DNA from: Marvania coccoides
Taxonomy: Eukaryota; Chlorophyta; Trebouxiophyceae; Chlorellales; Chlorellaceae
Length of the DNA stretch: 64,000 nucleotides
NCBI GenBank assembly: GCA_963854735.1
Contig: OY978100.1
Span: forward strand, 1,798,001 to 1,862,000
Reading direction: 5' to 3'
Below, one piece after another: positions 27,326 through 38,978 of this stretch; position 1 is the first letter of the stretch, and every line of letters starts with the position of its first letter. The notes under the pieces are model-generated. The model worked only from the letters and a program-made list of their open reading frames with translations, ran no database searches and had not been told where the DNA came from. The translations under genes and the position numbers were made by a program.

Positions 27326-27833
27326 TGCCGGTTTTAATCAAAAATTGGAGGCGGAGTGTTCTTAGAATGTCTTCATTTTCTGGGTATGGGTTCTTGAGGC
27401 GATTAATATATGTGTTCACTAATCTGATCACGTATTAAAACTCAATATAAAGATCTATTAACCGAGTATTTGCCGCCGGCCAGAGCACGTTTATATTTTT
27501 GCAGTGAATGTGCTCTTTTGCTGCATCATTTCTCTTTATTTTGAAATCTAAAATTAAAAAAGCCATTAACTCACTCCCAGAAGACCTCTGAAACAATCAA
27601 CCAAACACAAATCAACTACAAACATTTAATTCAGAGAATTAAATTCCCTTTGATCTGTAATATATAAAAGGCGCACATCATGGTATGTCGGCTTCATCAA
27701 TGCACTGCTTCGCACCTGAGAAGCCAGCAGCACTCTTTGATTTATCAAACCAATTGTTTTGTTTTTTGCGTTCTGTTCTCCCACTCAACGCCCGACGTCC
27801 ATTTGTTTTGCGCAGAGCTCTGGACCACAACAA
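27326..27833. promoter_or_regulatory. Bidirectional promoter region, GCN1 / SmD2
   Basis: Head-to-head spacer of about 0.5 kb. A clean TATA box, TATATAAAAG, lies at 27661-27670 in the SmD2 direction. An ATG followed by a consensus donor (ATG|GTATGT, 27680-27685) and an acceptor at 27813-27815 could give an in-frame 5' extension of SmD2, but transcription from this TATA box would start past that ATG. Confidence 0.4.
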
Positions 27834-28304
27834 ATGTCCATCGATGACATGGAGAAGAAGGAGGAGGAGCTGTTTCGCACGGGGCCGCTGTCGGTGCTGA
27901 CAACCAGTGTGAAAACCAACTCGCAGGTGCTCATCAACTGCCGCAACAATAGGAAGCTGCTGGGGAGGGTCAAGGCGTTTGACAGGCACTGCAACATGAT
28001 CTTGGAAAACGTAAAGGAGTTTTGGACAGAGGTGAGGGGGGAGATATCGAAAGAACGGCGAACCTGCAGGATTTTTTACAAGGCTTGTCTGCCTTGAGTA
28101 ATATACATGTTCGTGATTTTAATATTTCTCCATTTTTTTTATCGTTAATCTTTAAACAAAATTTTCATAATTTTTTCCCTCCCGCAGGTGCCCAAGTCTG
28201 GGCGAGGCAAGAAAGGCAGCAAGCCAGTGAACAAGGACCGATTCATCAGCAAGATGTTCTTGCGCGGAGACAGCGTTATCCTCGTGCTGCGCAACCCCAA
28301 GTAA
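27834..28304 (+). CDS. Small nuclear ribonucleoprotein SmD2
   Basis: Two exons: 27834-28031 and 28188-28304; 104 aa. Sm1 motif ([20 protein letters not shown], then [20 protein letters not shown]) and Sm2 motif ([19 protein letters not shown]) are both complete and specific for SmD2. It is a subunit of the heptameric Sm ring on U1, U2, U4 and U5 snRNAs and so is part of the machinery that removes the introns seen here. An alternative start at 27680 with an intron directly after the ATG would add MSSGPQQ. Confidence 0.94.
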
Positions 28305-28498
28305 ACTGATACGTGACTGAATATTACACAAACATGAAAAAGTAAAACTTGGATTTTTCTTCTGACTGTCAAACTGAGAATGAGGATGTAAAATGAAGGA
28401 ACGGTTGAATAAGCATTGGTGAATCAGCAGGAGAGAAAGGGTTGGGGAAAATACAGTGCCCTTGAGACAAGGGAGGGGCGGAATGGAAAAGGCAGGGC

Positions 28499-29649
28499 TC
28501 ATTCAAACAAGCCAGCAAAGAGCTCCTCGTCGCCAGAAACCGCAGCAGCAGCTGCTGCTGCTGCGCCCTCTCCTTTTTTGGGCGCCGTTCTGGCCCTCCC
28601 CTTTTCTCTTTTTGATCTTTCAGAGCGCCGCTGTCTTTTTCCGCCGTCGCCGCTCTCTTCGCTGCTGCTCGTTTCCCTCTCGCTGCTGCTGCTGTCGTCA
28701 CCACGGCGGCGTTTCTGCTTGCGCCTGCTTCTGCGGCTGCTTCTTTTCTTCTCCGCCTTTTCTGCCTTTCCTTCTGCCTTGGCGTGGCTGCTTTTGTAGT
28801 TCAGCTCGTAGGCATGCTGGGGGCACAGCCGCACCTGGGTCAAATCGAGAGGTCCCAATGTCGATAAGAAACGTTATAAGCAGATAAAGGTGCAACTAGA
28901 ATGTAAGAGAAACGACGCTAATAAATTTATAATTAATTAATGAAGGAAGGAAACTGCAAGTATTTACTGACCTTCACCAGCGCCTGCTTGCGCTGACCAG
29001 CTTCCTCGTACCCAAAAGGCACCTCAAAGGACGCCAGGCTGCGGCGCTCCTCGCAGCCCCGTGCTCCGCACGAGAAGTGGCCACACCCGGAGACAACCTC
29101 CTTCTCCGTGCGCCATCGCAAGCCCAGCTTCCCTTCTTTGTACCTGTAATTAATTGGTATATATTGCACTGACTGTGAATTACACAGGAGAAGAATAAAC
29201 AATATTAAGGAAGGTGCGCTAAACTTTTCATGTTGCAAAACATATTTTGACTCGAAAATGCAATCTTTTTCTTTCTTTATGTTAATATGCCTCTAACAAG
29301 TGATAATCTAGTACCTGGACAGGTCGGCAATGCAGTACTCGCGGTACAGTCGCGAATAGTACCGCTGTGCCAGGCGTACCGCCCATGAACCTCCGTCAGC
29401 GTCGTCCTCCGCGGTGCGAATGAAGCGGTAGGACTCGCGCAGGGCGTCTTCGTCGGTCTTGACCGCCGCAGAAAGCGCGCCAGCGCTGACAGCGGGGTTT
29501 TCGGGCAAAGCGCCACCGTAGAAAGAGCGGAGATCGTGGACCATGCGTTTGTGGCGGTCGTAGGCGTTGAGGGTGAGCAGCTCTTGGTGTTGACGGTGGC
29601 GGGCGGCGGCGTCGATGGCGGCCAGGTTCACAGCGTTGAAATTAGCCAT
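28499..29649 (-). CDS. FRA10AC1: FRA10AC1 family nuclear protein
   Basis: Three exons on the minus strand: 29649-29315, 29143-28972, 28834-28499; 280 aa. Family blocks are clear: LNAYDRHKRMVHDL, ESYRFIRTAEDDADG, RLYREYCIADLSRYKEGKLG, LRWRTEKEVVSGCGHFSCG and ALVKVRLCPQHAYELNYK. The cysteines in the middle (CGHFSCGARGC) are conserved. The last 100 residues are Arg/Ser/Lys-rich with nuclear-localisation-like clusters and an alanine run. The human protein associates with spliceosomal factors; function here is inferred as nuclear RNA processing. Its ATG lies 25 bases after the stop of the 72-aa reading frame upstream, so it may be the last cistron of a polycistronic mRNA. Confidence 0.9.
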
Positions 29650-29674
29650 TTTATTGGGATTTTTTCTCGGTTTA

Positions 29675-29893
29675 TTACTTCTCAATGTCTTTGTTGACGT
29701 AGGCAGCCAGGTCTTCGGGCAGCGTAGGGGTTTTGAGCGCTTCGAGGACGGGGCTGATTTCGTAGGCGCGGATGCCGTTGGGGAGGGGGTCAGAGGTGGA
29801 AGGGGGAGCGCCGGAAAAGTAAGCCTCGGTGACAGCAAGTTTATAGTCGACCCACTGCTCCTTGAACTTCTTATTCTGGTCTTGCTGGCTCAT
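29675..29893 (-). CDS. Small conserved-looking protein (72 aa), function unknown, middle cistron
   Basis: Intronless frame beginning MSQQDQNKKFKEQWVDYKLA and ending YVNKDIEK. It is soluble, balanced in charge, with no signal peptide or membrane segment; middle part PSTSDPLPNGIRAYEISP is likely a loop. I do not recognise the family. It is placed 33 bases after the SMAP1-like stop and 25 bases before the FRA10AC1 start, all on one strand. There is no room for a promoter or a separate 3' end between them. The codon usage is like its neighbours, which argues that it is real. Confidence 0.6.
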   Translation of the reverse strand: MSQQDQNKKFKEQWVDYKLAVTEAYFSGAPPSTSDPLPNGIRAYEISPVLEALKTPTLPEDLAAYVNKDIEK

Positions 29894-29926
29894 CGTATTT
29901 GGCTGTGTTTGAACCGGGATGAAAAT

Positions 29927-30301
29927 CTAAGAGGAGGGCTTCATGTCCGACTCGTCGAAATCGTCATCAATGAACTTGTTGAAGAAGTTGGCGTCGACCT
30001 TGGGGTGGGGCTGTCCGTTGCGTCCAGAAACTTCGCCGTGCTCCACGACGTCGCTGGATTCCTCGCCAAATGCGAATGCGGGCTCTGCAACACAGCATTT
30101 TGAAATAAGCAAAACATTTACTGTTACTTGTGTGCCGAACACAAGGGCGCATTTTTGCACGGGCTCTGCACGTCACGATCAAGCATGGGGCACGAGGGCA
30201 AGGTTGTTTGTCGCACCCTCGAGATTTGGGAGCAGCACAGGGAACTCTTCTTCGCCGCTATCGTCTCCAAAGGCCTGCTCGTCAGAGAGATTGGGCCGCA
30301 T
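29927..30301 (-). CDS. Small acidic protein 1-like (SMAP1)
   Basis: Two exons on the minus strand: 30301-30217 and 30084-29927; 80 aa. It starts MRPNLSDEQAFGDDSGEEE and ends DANFFNKFIDDDFDESDMK. The Phe/Asp-rich C-terminal block and the small acidic character match plant SMAP1, a nuclear protein needed in Arabidopsis for response to the synthetic auxin 2,4-D, with relatives in animals. No domain other than the F/D block is known. It is the first frame of the candidate three-cistron unit with the 72-aa protein and FRA10AC1. Confidence 0.65.
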
Positions 30302-30693
30302 ACTATTTGTGTTATTTTAGAAAATGCAACCGAAAATAAAAGAAGAATTTTGGTATCTCAGATCCAGAGTCTGGAACACGCTGCACTTTTTATTTCTGTT
30401 TCGACGCATTTATATTTTTAAATAACAATTCAAGTGGCGAAGAATCTGTCAAGTGCAGCGATTATACACACCAGCCTATCAGCTCCTAGATCAAGCATCT
30501 TGTTTCGTGTTTGAAAAGGCCTCCTTCTCGGCAGCCCATTTCAGCTTGTGTCAATAGAAAACAGACGGGTAAGTCATCATACACGAGTTTTAGCACCGCT
30601 CCTGAGCGTGCAATCAACAATAGTGTTGCCTTCCACCGCCCCGCTTTTCCCCCCCACAGCACCCCTCTTTTTCAGGTGGTGTCAGTGAATAAA
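30302..30693. promoter_or_regulatory. Divergent promoter region, SMAP1-like unit / DHRS12-like gene
   Basis: 392 bases between divergent starts. A possible 5'-leader intron for the dehydrogenase lies here: donor GTAAGT near 30569 and acceptors at about 30657-30660 (CCACAG) or 30671-30675 (TTTCAG). AT-rich in the middle (about 30400-30430). Confidence 0.35.
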
Positions 30694-31823
30694 ATGCCCG
30701 CCATGTTTCGAGTGCCCTTTTTTCTCGTCCTGGGGCTCAGGAAGTTCACCAAAGGCGGCTACGAAAAGGCCTCGCAAAGCTTCGACTCCTTCAACAACCG
30801 GGACATGAAGGGGGTGTCTGCCCTTATTACCGGCGCCAACCAGGGGTTAGGCTACCAAGCCTCGCTGGACCTGGCTCGCCGTGGCACCACCGTCTACATG
30901 GCGTGTCGAAACGAGCAACGTGGCCTCGCTGCCGTCGAAAAAGTAAAGGCTGAGACCGGAAACGCTGACGTGCACCTCTGTGTGTGTGACGTGTCCTCTC
31001 TGGCCTCCATCGCCGCACTGGGGGAGCAGTTTTCCGACAAGAAGCTGGACGTGCTGGTTAACAACGCTGGCGTCATGGTGCACGAGCCGCAGCAGTCAAC
31101 AGATGGGCACGAAATTAATTTTGCGACCAACACGCTGGGCGCGCTGGCCGTGACGCGCGCGCTGGAGCCTGCGCTGCGCCGGTCGGCCCCCGCCCGCGTT
31201 GTGTTCGTGTCCAGTGGGGGGGCGCTCACAGAGGGCCTGGAGGTGGACGACTTACAGGGCGAGAAAAAGATACCGCCAGGCAAAGAGTTTGCGACGCTGC
31301 AGTACGCCAAGGACAAGCGGCGGCAGATTGCGATGGCGGAGGCGCTGGCCCGGGAGTGGAAGGGCGCTGGCATCACCCCGCTGTGCATGCACCCAGGGCG
31401 AGTTTTGTTTGTTTGAAGGACGTGCACACGTCGTTTGCTGCATTTGTGCTGCATTTTCAGTCAGTATTGCTGCATTCCCATTTTTTTTCTTCTTCTATGT
31501 TCCCCTTCAAATTTTTCTTACCTTCCTCTCTTTGCAGATGGACCGACACCGTGGGCGTGCAAACCAGCATCCCTTCGTTCCACAAGGCCTTCAAGGACAA
31601 ACTGAGAACGCTGCCGCAGGGAGCCGACACCATAGTGTGGCTGTGCGGCGAAGACCTGGAAAAGCTGGAGCCCGGCGGTTTCTATCTGGACAGAAGCGTT
31701 CAGTCGAAACACTTGCCGCTGGCGGGTACAAAATACGCCGACGCTGAAGCGGACCGGCTGCTTACCATTCTGGATGGCATGATTGCGGGAAAAAGCAGCA
31801 CAAAGGATGCCGTCGCAGCTTAG
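30694..31823 (+). CDS. Short-chain dehydrogenase/reductase, DHRS12-like
   Basis: Two exons: 30694-31397 and 31538-31823; 329 aa. The Rossmann cofactor motif is TGANQGLG, followed by NNAG, the catalytic Ser in VFVSSGG and the YxxxK pair in YAKDK. The N-terminus RKFTKGGYEKASQSF and the C-terminal blocks HPGWTDTVGVQ and GADTIVWLC fit the DHRS12/WWOX-like atypical-substrate group. It presumably uses NADP(H) on a lipid or carbonyl substrate; none can be named. A short hydrophobic N-terminal stretch (VPFFLVLGL) could anchor it in a membrane. The intron starts GCGAGT and splits the Gly codon of HPGW, so a GT-only gene finder would miss the second exon. Confidence 0.88.
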
Positions 31824-32417
31824 GCATACCCTGCCTCTTGAATGTACCAGATAATGTTTTACAGGGCGGATCTTTCTTGACCACCCACCTTGAAAACGCA
31901 GGAAATGAAAAGGACATTTAATAAGGTAGAATATGAAGGAAAAAAGACCAGAAGAGACAAAGAAGAGGATGGCCGGGAAAAAGTAGGAAAGTACTTGGCA
32001 ATAGAGCTGTATGCATATGCTTAGCGATTTTGTGCAAAAAGCGAGTAAAAATTAATCTCCAATGCCGCGCTCGGGCAGGCAGAGGCGGGAGCACACCGCA
32101 TACATACATAAATAATAAAATGTATTTATGTAAGTAAATGGCAGTGCAAGCGGTCCTTTTGCGCCTACGCAACTATAAACAGCACCCGAGCGAGCTGCTT
32201 CCTTCAACCGGCCGAAAAAGTGGCGAGAGCAATAGACAATAAGAAGTTGAAAAAACCATAAATACGTTACTAGATAATTTATTATTATTGAGGCGGCGCT
32301 GGGGGCGTGCTTGTGGTAGTAGTACAATTGTAGGTGTTCGAAATATTGCCAAGCAGAATAAGCCAACTGCACCGACTTGCCACATCTAAAAAACAAAGGC
32401 GCTTTGATGTTATGCAC
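31824..32417. other. Intergenic, tail-to-tail spacer
   Basis: AT-rich spacer between the convergent dehydrogenase and the 1485-aa membrane-protein gene. No gene seen; only short low-complexity A/T runs. Confidence 0.4.
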
Positions 32418-35400
32418 TCAATCATTGCTCTCTTGGAAGCCCAGAGCGGCCAAAGACCCAGCTCCAACCCCCTCCTCGGTAGTAGACCGAGAAGAGTCGG
32501 CGCTGAGGCCCGCCAGCACGCTCCACTGCGCCTCTGTGCCCAGCAGCGGCGAGGCTGGCCTCCCCGCGGCTTTGCCCGCCGAAGACGGCGACTTGGGGGC
32601 CGCCGCAGCGTGCTGCGCATGCTGCGCTGTCCCCCAGCCGTCTGCCGCCCCCCAGATCTGCTGCAGGGACGCGAACAGCTCCTCCTGCGGCGCGCTGCGG
32701 GCGCGCATGGCTGCAGTCAGCCCGGGGCTGCCGCCCAGCATCGCAGCAGGCGCAGCAGCGTGCTGCTGCATCCCTGATCCCATCACTGGGAGATGCCCAT
32801 GTCCATGCCCTCCCAGCAGAGAAGCTCCACCGTCGGAAGACAGCATCTGCAGCCCCATGTTGGGCCCCGGCGACAGGCCCTGCCTAGGCAGCCCTGCCAG
32901 GCCCTCGAGCGGCCCCGGGGGAGCGAGCCCCAGCGCAGAAGAAAACGCAGCGCTGGGGCTGTGAGGGCTGGCGGTGGTCACGGCGCCCCACTGCTGTGGC
33001 GCCTGCGAATGTGCTTTTTTGGGCGAAGCGGGCAAAGCTGCGGCGGTGGCAGTGGCGTCGCGGAGGGCGTCAAAGGGCGTCTCAGAGGGGCCCATGGGCT
33101 GCCACAGCCCCGCCTCGTGCCCCGCCAGCCAATTGCTCACGCGGGTGGTGTTGGCGAGGCCGTGGCGGGCCAACCCTGCCGCAGCGGCAGAGGCGGGCGG
33201 CGACTGTTGGTGGTGCTGGGCCATGGGGCTCGTGGCAGGCGCAGCCGGCAGCCGGCGCGGGCTCATCGCGGACGGAGAGAAGTCGTTGAAGGTCACGGTG
33301 GCAGCGGCGGGCAGAGTGACTCCCAGAAGAGGGGAGGACGGCACCTCGCCGCCTGCACCGCTGCTGCTAGGCAGCGGGGACCCTGGAGGGCCGCTACCGG
33401 CGTCCTTCTTGTGGGTCTTGGCGGTGCGAGCCTTGGCGTCTAAGACAAGCCCAGGGGGGGCTCTACAACCAGCTGCAGACATCATCATTCCCTCCACCAC
33501 TCCTTTCTGACCGCTGCCATCCGCAGCAGCGACAGCTGACTTCTTGCCCTTGATGCCGCCGCCCTTGGCAGCGGCATTCTTGTCCGCAGCAGCAGCAGCA
33601 GCTTTCGCTGCGGCCGCTCCTCCTTTCCCTTTGGCCGGCGCTGCACCGCTGCCGTCGCCGCCAAGGCCCATCGGCAGAGGGGGAGGCCGCTGCAGTGTGG
33701 AGCGCTTCACCAGCACCACCTTGGGGGGCGCTTTGCCCTCTGCCGTGGCTCCAGCGCGCTCCATCTCAACTCCGTACAGCCCATCGCGGCTGGGCAGTGC
33801 TACCATTGCAGCACCGGAAGGTGCTGCTGCTGGTCCCTTCGCGCCAGAGCTAGGCTGCCTGGCCGGAGAAGGCAGCACTGCTGTCGTTGTAGAGGGCAGC
33901 CCGCCTCCCTGCTGCTGCTGCTGCTGAGATCGGGCGAAGGAGGCGAACGTCGGCGTGGATGCGGGCTGCAAGCTGGTCAAGGAGGCAGTGCTGGAGCCCT
34001 TGGAGGAGCCAGAAAGGGCCGCTGGTGTTGTCGTTGCTGTTGCTGCCACCGAGGACGACTCTCTGAGGGGAGACAGCCTGGCAGCAGGCGCGGGTGAGGG
34101 GGTAGCGGTGAGGGAGTATGACGTAGACGGCGGGGAGGCAGGCGGAGGGACAGTTGAGCGCTGCTGCTGTTGCTGCTGTGCCTGCAAAGCGTCAGCAGAG
34201 TTCAAAACGAGAGAATCGCCGCTGCTCTTGGATGGGCTGGCTTGGCAGGGAGGGGCCGAGGTGGGCGTCTGGGGCTGGTTATGCTCACCAGAGTCGGCGC
34301 GTGCTACCAGAGCAGGTGCCAACGCTGCCGCCGCTGCAGGCCGTGCATTGCTGGCGTTTCGAGCAGCCGCAGGACCTGCACAGAGAACAAATACAAAAAT
34401 ATGAGATACTCAAAGGGGAGTGCAGCATTGCACAGGCTGGATTAAATTAAAAAAGATGCGAGGGAAAGGCAAAAAATGAATAATTAGTTATCAAGCAAAA
34501 AATCACTTGCCATTGCTATTCGAAGTGGAAGATGTCGCTGAGCTAGAGGATGGTGACACAGAGGGTCGGCTGGGAGGGGGTTCGGCGCTGAGCGGCCGAT
34601 CTGGGGGCGGCGGCAGTCTATCCGCTAGCAAAGCTGATGCCAGTTTTGGACTCGTGGGCTTAGCGTGCTGCGCTGGCTGCACCGTCACCCACTCATCTTC
34701 GTGGTCACTGTCGCTGTACCCCCACTCCATGGACATAGCAGCGGACTCCCCAGAGGTGGTATGAGAGATCGCACCGCCAGCAGAAGGAACGCCAGCAGCA
34801 CCGGCTCTGGCCGGCCTGGCGGTGCTATTTGCCCTAGAAATCTGCGTGGAGGGACGGCGTTCGAGCCCCGTGGGCAGGCCCGCCACTTTCCGCTTCTTCC
34901 ACGCGTGCATGACGTTGCGCGCTTTCTTTATCAGCGGTTTTTCCACCCCGACGTCCTCTGCCGCTTTCACCGCTGCCGTCAGCCGCGGCAGGCTCTCCGC
35001 CGCCAGCGCCTCACGCAGAGCGGTGGCTGCTGCCGCGCGCTGCGCGATGGCCGCCGCAGATGGGCCCCCAGCTGGGCGCCCAGCCCTGCCTTTACCACCC
35101 TTTGAGCGCCTCAAATGCGAGCTGATGGCCTGCGCACAGGAGCGATACAAGCTCACCGCGCCCACGCAGGACAGCACCAGCGCCACCGACAGCGTCGCGT
35201 CGTCGATGCTCAGCAGCCACCGCAGCGAGGCTGAGCCCCAGCCGTCCCTCCTACGGTGAAACTCTTCTTCTGTGTCTCCGCTGTTGCCCTCCAACAGCTC
35301 GCCGTCTTCTCCCATCAGAGGCAACTGTCCGAGCCCATTGAACAGCTGAGCCTCTCCTGCCAGCTGCTTCACCAACGAGCTCGTCAGAAAGTCCAGTCCG

Positions 35401-37440
35401 CCTGCCGCTGCCCCAGTGTCGGCTGTGCTCCGCTCTGCGCCGCCTTTGGCCCCCATCGCCTTCCCCACTATGCTCCAGAATACTTCGGCGCCTCCCACTC
35501 GGTCCTGCGACGCCAACAGCCCGCTCAGCGTCGTGGACACCTCTGTCAGCGACGTCTCATTCAACGCCAGCAGTGACTGCTGTAACGCCGTAAAATCGAG
35601 GCACACCTGGGGGGGGGCAGCCGCTGCGCCTTCTGGCGGCACTTCAACACCGTCATGTCTGACCTCCTCTTCGCCCCACAGCCGATCGAACCTCCATTCG
35701 AAGCCTTGAATCTTCAACGCCACCGCCCCTGAAGAGTGCGCCATTCCTATCGCTGTGCCCGTCAGCACGCGGTCCAGCTGCCACAGCGCCCTTTCCGCAA
35801 GGTTCAGGGTGGCCAACAGGGAGGTAGGACCGGTGATAGACCCTAGCTCTGGCCGCCAGCGCTCACTCCACATCGCCGCCACCCCCTCCCGGCACCTCCT
35901 CAGTTCCAGCACCTTTCCGGCGCCAGAACTGCAGCTGACGCCCACCTCCTCTTGCAGCGCGCTGTGCACCGCCAGCATGGTTACCTCTGCGGCCGTCTGC
36001 AGCGCGGAGCGGGCGCTGGCCGCTTGCCGCTCTTCTGTCCTCCTCCGCAGCGTTGCTTCGTCAATGCCGATGTGCAGCGACCCCGAGGGGCCGCAATCAT
36101 CGTCCCCAGTCATGGTCAGCGGCCCCTCCAGCAGCGGCACCAGCTGAGCCACTAAATCCAATCGGTCCATCGACACGCTTCCTTCCGCTTCCAACTCATT
36201 TTCGCCGCTGTTTCCTCTCAAGCCGCCCCGCATTTCCAACGCAGCCAGCAGCGTGGCGTTGTCCCCCATCACGAGCACCTCCGCGCTCGTCCGCAGCAGC
36301 CGCACCAGCAGCGCATTGGCGTCCTCGAGTGCTGCCTCCACCGCCTCCCGTTCCTCTTCTCCCATTCCTGCTGGCCCGCTCTCGGCGTCCTCCGCCACGC
36401 CGCTCAGCACGGCGATGGACGCGTCCCCCGCCATGAACGCCAAATCCACGGCGTGCACGTCCTGCCGCTGCAGCCCCAGCTGCTCCTCTGCTTTTGCCAA
36501 CGCCAGCAACAGTTGGCCCGCTCGCGAGCGGAGACCCACGAACGCGCCAGCCGAGGAGGCTAGAGAGTTGTGCCAAGCCCGCATGGGCCCGGCGTCCACG
36601 TGGGGGTACAGCTGCAGATGCAGGGAGCTCGCCAAGATGTCTGTCGCTGCGGCAAGGTCTCCAGAGTTGAAAGCATACACGCCAGCCTCGTACAGCCGAT
36701 GCCCCGTGATTAAACGCTCCCTGAAAATATGAAAATCAGGTTTGAGGGGTCAATCACAGTAAAAAGAACAAGTACACTCCACCAATAATGATTAAAAAGC
36801 CACTCACAATGGGGACGTTGGCCAGGTATGCATTCCTGCCCGCAGAGCGAGTTCATCCTTTCGCAAGCTATCATCCGGCTGCAAGAAGGGGAGGAGGTGG
36901 CATTTCAACAGTCTGAGAGTGCAGGGAATGTTGCGCAGCTAAAGAGAGAGTGAAACATGACGCTTACCAGTTGCCAGCAGGGGCCGGTGAAGTGGTACAG
37001 ATATTTAATGCCAGGCAGCGACTTTTCTAATAGTTTAATCGTCGATTCTCGAATGCCGAAGCTCGCCAGCTGCGGGAACACAAAGTGGGGGGTGAGAAAA
37101 ATGAAAATGTTTGGGGTTCATTTTTTTCAATTGCCCCAAAGTACAAAAAAAACTAGCTCACCTGCCCCAACGAAACGCGCCCATTTCCAATGGCGGCGTC
37201 ACTTGCAGTTGCCGGCAGCACGCTGAGGAGAAAGCCCAGTGTCAGCCACAGGCAAAGCGAGTCTGCAAATTGAAAAAAAGAGATCGAGAACACGGAGTCA
37301 GGGCAAGGGGAGGGAGGCTGGTAGCGCCGGAAATATTCCAAGAGTGTCGGTGCAATACCACCCAAGGCCCGAGAATGCCGCTGTGGGTCTCAGAGCGATA
37401 GCTCTTCCCCTTCTTTGGTCTTACCGGACCTCCACCCCAT
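32418..37440 (-). CDS. Large single-pass membrane protein with long disordered tail (1485 aa), function unknown
   Basis: Six exons on the minus strand: 37440-37425, 37262-37162, 37069-36968, 36878-36808, 36720-34511, 34375-32418; phases agree throughout. Exon 1 is only 16 bases. Exons 1-2 encode a signal peptide (MGWRSDSLCLWLTLGFLLSV, cleavage near ATAS). A luminal or extracellular part of ~580 residues is mostly helical (RLYEAGVYAFNSGDLAAATD looks TPR-like). One membrane segment lies at about 602-623 (TLSVALVLSCVGAVSLYRSC). A basic stretch follows (KARNVMHAWKKRKVAG), then ~800 residues rich in Ser, Pro, Ala, Gln and Gly. Intron 5 begins GCAAGT. I do not recognise the family. A receptor-like or membrane-tethered regulator is possible, but only by layout. 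Confidence 0.75.
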
Positions 37441-37835
37441 CGAAAAAAATGAGCGGGCCTCCGCAGGAAATCCCCCTCTTCCAGGTCTTCGTATTAAATT
37501 TAATTTAAACGGATTTCATCACTACCGCACGGCGATAGATGTGTTAAAAACGATATTAAAAAAATGTACAAAAGGCCACCCCTACTCGGCGCCTGTTCAC
37601 GGTATTTTCGCGTTATAAAATTTACAATGGCAGGGGCCACGCAAGGCTCACAAAATGAGTTGCGAAAGAATTGAAAAGAAAGGCGGATTTTTAATTTGGG
37701 TGTCGAAAGAGGCGAATTAGCTTTGTTTTTATGAAATTATGTCGTATTCACAATCGTGTTCGACTACTGCTCTCTGTCGATCAAAGAGCGCCTCCCCAGA
37801 GAACAGCTCGAGAGTGAAATTTTCTCTGTGCTTAT
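37441..37835. promoter_or_regulatory. Head-to-head promoter region, membrane protein / enoyl-CoA hydratase
   Basis: 395 bases between divergent starts, AT-rich. No clear TATA box or palindrome; nothing else seen. Confidence 0.3.
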
Positions 37836-38978
37836 ATGCTTTTGCGAGGGGCTAGGCGCGGAGGCGCCCTGCTCACAGCGTTTCGGGCCTTGGATGGACT
37901 AAAACCAAGAGCTTCCGCAGATTTAATGGCCCCAGCCCAGCGTGCAGCCTCGCTGTGGCCCCGGTGTGCTTGGTTGTCTACCGAAGCCAGTGACAACTGG
38001 AATTCTCTGCGGGAGAGCTTCACCTCCATAGAGGTGGAGGTGGATGACGACACCGGCATCGCAACGCTCACCATCAACCGGCCAGAGGCCCTGAACGCGC
38101 TGAACACCAAGGTAAGGTACAGTCCGGGGCGTTAATTTCTCTCCTCGTATATTTTGGGTTGCAAGGTAATATAATGTTTTTTTCCCGTTTATTTTTTGAT
38201 GCAGGTAATGGAGGAGCTCATATCCGCGTGTCTCTACCTCGACCGGCAGCACCCAGATGCGAGGGTCCTGGTTATCACCGGCAAAGGCGATAAAGCGTTC
38301 GCCGCAGGGGCAGACATTAAGGAAATGGCCACGCTGGGCTACGCAGAGGCGAGTAAATTCACGTATCTACTAATTGTTTTGTATCCATGTGCCATTAACC
38401 CCCCCCCTTCCCCCCCCCCGACCAAATATGATCAGGCATACAACCGGCGCATTTTAAACGGCTGGGAGGCGCTCAAGTCGGTGCGCAAGCCGCTCATTGC
38501 TGCAGTCAACGGCTACGCCCTAGGCGGGGGCTGTGAACTGGCACTAATGTGCGACATTATCATCGCAGCTGATACTGCAGCGCTAGGACAGCCGGAGATC
38601 TCTTTGGGCGTGATCCCGGGGATGGGAGCCACCCAGCGGTTGACCCGAGCGGTAGGGAAGAGCCGCGCCATGGAGATGATCCTCACTGGAGCTAGGGTGA
38701 GTGCAGGGGAGGCTGCAAGAATTGGGTTGATCAGCAGGGCAGTGCCGGCAGCGCAGCTGCAGGAGGAGGTGCGACGGGTGGCGGGCAAGATCGCGCAGTA
38801 CTCGTCGCCTGCGGTGTTGAAGGCCAAAGACTGCATCAACATTGCGTTTGAAGGCAGCCTGGCGGAGGGCCTCGCGTTTGAGAAGCGGGAGTTCTGGAGT
38901 TGCTTCGCTCTGGAGGACCAGAAGGAGGGCATGGCAGCGTTCATTCAGAAGCGGGACCCGGTCTTCAAGGACAAATAA
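37836..38978 (+). CDS. Enoyl-CoA hydratase, mitochondrial (ECHS1-like)
   Basis: Three exons: 37836-38111, 38205-38348, 38436-38978; 320 aa. The first ~50 residues are Arg/Ala/Leu-rich without acids (MLLRGARRGGALLTAFRALD), a mitochondrial targeting peptide. The crotonase core follows: NRPEALNALNTK, the oxyanion-hole segment KAFAAGADIKEM, and both catalytic glutamates in GGGCELALMCD and GQPEISLGVIPG. It hydrates trans-2-enoyl-CoA in beta-oxidation and branched-chain amino-acid breakdown. The C-terminus with FWSCFALEDQKEGMAAF is typical of short-chain hydratases. Intron 2 begins GCGAGT, and its acceptor follows an unusual run of C and T. Confidence 0.94.

Noticed and set aside
38401..38420. C-rich run in the enoyl-CoA hydratase intron as a possible repeat element
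   Set aside because: It is the interrupted polypyrimidine tract before the acceptor at 38435; it needs no other explanation.
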